Shown here in pieces: positions 5,519-6,275 of a stretch of DNA of 6,275 nucleotides. Position numbers and translations under genes: made by a program. Source of the DNA: CAYFZR01 sp046760505 [NCBI: Candidatus Hydrothermarchaeota archaeon]. GTDB lineage: Archaea; CAYFZR01. The notes under the pieces are model-generated. The model was not told where the DNA came from. It was given only the letters and a program-made list of their open reading frames with translations, and searched no databases. Position 1 is the stretch's first letter, and every line of letters starts with the position of its first letter. Location: assembly GCA_046760505.1 (NCBI GenBank), contig JBHIEG010000059.1, positions 1 through 6,275 of the forward strand. The letters are read 5' to 3'.

Positions 5519-5886
5519 TTGACCTGCCTCTTTTACCTGTTTCTATTTTTTCAGAGTTTGTGTGCGATAGAACTTGGAAATACATAGACAATGCTATATA
5601 CGAGTAGATGACCCCTTTTCGTGAAATGTACCACCCTCCTCCTGCTGAGTTAAAAATGCGTGTGGTTTCTACTGTAATATTCTGTTGTAGTATTCTATTA
5701 TTATTGTAATTTTCTACAATTGTATTTTTCAATATTATTTATAAAACCTATATTTAAACTTGGTTATTTAGTTGGCTATCTGGGGGCAAAAATACTTAGA
5801 TTACCAAAAATTGAAAAGGATATGAAAATCCTAAAAGTCTAGTAAATGGAGAGTAATCCAAGTATTAATTAGAAGAATTTTCTAAT
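5519..5886. other. Long gap upstream of tes: two TATA candidates, no confident gene
   Basis: No convincing protein gene is seen in these 368 bp. On the minus strand, GTATATAG (5601-5594) would start a tes transcript near 5571 with a leader of about 53 nt, and TTTATAAA (5745-5738) would start one near 5715 with a leader of nearly 200 nt. A purine tract AGGAGGAGGGTGG (5643-5631) resembles a strong Shine-Dalgarno sequence but precedes no standard start codon. The imperfect repeats at 5671-5730 are listed separately. On the plus strand a short open frame ending at 5842 reads KILRLPKIEKDMKILKV at its end; it may be a gene relic or chance. Confidence 0.5.
5671..5730. repeat. Imperfect 13-bp AT-rich direct repeats upstream of tes
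   Basis: The plus strand contains ACTGTAATATTCT (5671-5683), GTTGTAGTATTCT (5684-5696), ATTGTAATTTTCT (5703-5715) and a weaker ATTGTATTTTTC (5719-5730). The first two are adjacent, and a 6-nt ATTATT precedes the third. The shared core is TTGTARTWTTCT. They lie between the two tes TATA candidates. They could be a regulator-binding cluster or simple low-complexity drift. They are too short and too close together for a CRISPR array. Confidence 0.4.
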
Positions 5887-5887
5887 T
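5867..5887 (-). terminator. AT-rich hairpin at the end of the small CxxC gene
   Basis: AATTAGAA (5867-5874) and TTCTAATT (5880-5887) form a perfect 8-bp inverted repeat with a 5-nt loop. It begins on the last base of the stop codon of the small gene. No long T run follows on the minus strand, so termination is only a suggestion. Confidence 0.3.
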
Positions 5888-6042
5888 TAAAAGAATCTTA
5901 TCCTCTCTGCCTTAGAGACTATGTGCTGTTTTATCACTTCTCTAATACAGGGATTTCCATGAACATTAACTTCGTACCCGTCTATCCTAAGGGAAATACC
6001 ATTACCCCTTTCTATCTTCTCCCGACACAGCATACACATCAT
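5887..6042 (-). CDS. Small CxxC protein, possible zinc-ribbon-like (51 aa)
   Basis: I do not recognise the family. The frame is open from just after a TAA (6066-6064) to the TAA at 5889-5887. From the ATG at 6042 the product starts MMCMLCREKIERGNGISLRI, then has IDGYEVNVHGNPCIREVI and a basic C-terminal helix ending RIRFF. The pattern CxxC at residues 3-6, then H27 and C31, could bind one zinc or iron; the middle reads as short beta strands and the end as a helix. The archaeal ribosome binding sequence GGTGAT (6052-6047) lies 4 nt before ATG 6042 and 7 nt before ATG 6039, so the second Met is an equally good start; GTG 6051 is inside that site. It is likely transcribed from the TATA element at 6128-6135 through a leader with a 12-bp hairpin. 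Whether it joins the tes transcript 368 bp downstream is unclear. Confidence 0.65.
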   Translation of the reverse strand: MMCMLCREKIERGNGISLRIDGYEVNVHGNPCIREVIKQHIVSKAERIRFF

Positions 6043-6055
6043 AAGAATCACCGCA

Positions 6056-6092
6056 TATGGTGGTTAGGGAGAAAAAGAGGCTAACCACCATA
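6056..6092. repeat. Perfect 12-bp inverted repeat in the leader of the small CxxC gene
   Basis: TATGGTGGTTAG (6056-6067) and CTAACCACCATA (6081-6092) are exact inverted copies with a 13-nt loop rich in purines on the plus strand. In the minus-strand transcript the hairpin ends 3 nt before the GGTGAT ribosome binding site of the small gene. It could be a protein-binding operator, a translation-controlling leader hairpin, or a terminator of the gene further upstream, which ends near 6246. The 3' arm is not followed by a T run on either strand, which weakens the terminator reading. Confidence 0.7.
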
Positions 6093-6127
6093 GGATGGGG
6101 AGGGCGGATAAAGTAAAGAAAGGAGAG

Positions 6128-6142
6128 TATATAAACTATTTC
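6128..6142 (-). promoter_or_regulatory. BRE/TATA promoter for the small CxxC gene
   Basis: The minus strand reads GAAATAG (6142-6136, resembling a TFB-recognition element) followed by TTTATATA (6135-6128). The predicted start is near 6105, giving a leader of about 63 nt that holds the inverted repeat and the ribosome binding site. The TATA core is nearly symmetric and could also work on the plus strand, but no plus-strand gene is seen in the remaining 140 bp. Confidence 0.45.
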
Positions 6143-6245
6143 ACTTCCTTCGCAATTCGATATATTCGGGTGGAAAATCTTCTGATAACGCAAAGAATCT
6201 CAAATGTCAGACAAGCCTTCTAATGCATAACAGCTTACCAGAGAA

Positions 6246-6275
6246 TTAACTCTTTTTCGCCTTTTCTTTTAGTTC
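6246..6275 (-). CDS. C-terminal tail of an unidentified protein (partial)
   Basis: Entering from the right edge, the minus strand reads ELKEKAKKS followed by TAA (6248-6246). A lysine-rich helical end of this kind is common for thermophile or archaeal proteins. Only nine residues are visible, so the family is unknown and chance is possible. It has the same direction as the small CxxC gene about 200 bp downstream. Confidence 0.35.
   Translation of the reverse strand, partial: ELKEKAKKS

Noticed and set aside
5671-5730. CRISPR array
   Set aside because: The units are 13 bp, imperfect and adjacent, without spacers of regular length or cas genes.
6002-6193. 63-codon minus-strand frame overlapping the small CxxC gene
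   Set aside because: It lies in another frame of the same strand, crosses the promoter and the hairpin, and has no ribosome binding site; the CxxC frame is more protein-like.

Overview
The window looks archaeal. TATA elements sit about 26 nt upstream of several start codons (leaderless promoters), there is a tetraether-lipid-synthase-type radical SAM protein, and there is a NikR regulator with an intact nickel site. Base composition is AT-rich. Lineage cannot be fixed from the sequence; a GDGT-making, euryarchaeal-type organism is a reasonable guess. No rRNA, tRNA, CRISPR array, insertion sequence or phage gene was seen.

Left part (1-1500). The tail of an unidentified plus-strand protein (1-54) is followed at once by a LysE-family exporter (76-699). 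This exporter runs tail to tail into a minus-strand deoxyribose-phosphate aldolase, deoC (696-1346), and the stop codons overlap. In-frame codons upstream of the deoC ATG look like the conserved DeoC N-terminus, although a TATA element places the transcript start exactly on that ATG. Farther upstream is a long inverted repeat (1384-1447) ending in a T run on the minus strand, either the terminator of the next gene or a leader structure of deoC.

Middle (1502-3998). A ten-helix EamA/DMT transporter (1502-2374) and a PF03773/SO_0444-type permease (2430-3497) lie on the minus strand. A nikR gene (3594-3998) diverges from the permease across 96 bp holding both promoters and a 7-14-7 inverted repeat over the nikR TATA element. 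The arrangement suggests a nickel-sensing repressor controlling itself and possibly a metal-efflux permease rather than the usual nickel importer.

Right part (4037-6275). A tetraether lipid synthase (Tes/GDGT-MAS, MJ0619-type) on the minus strand converges on nikR. It is preceded by about 370 bp without a confident gene, holding two TATA candidates, an imperfect 13-bp repeat cluster and a purine-rich Shine-Dalgarno-like tract. Beyond it is a small gene (5887-6042, minus, 51 aa) with a CxxC plus Cys pattern, which I could not assign to a family. Its leader carries a perfect 12-bp inverted repeat next to its GGTGAT ribosome binding site. The last 30 bases probably encode the C-terminus of another minus-strand protein.

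Apart from the nikR-permease pair, the genes do not form one pathway. The most original material is the nikR-permease divergon, the small CxxC gene with its leader hairpin, and the deoC start region.
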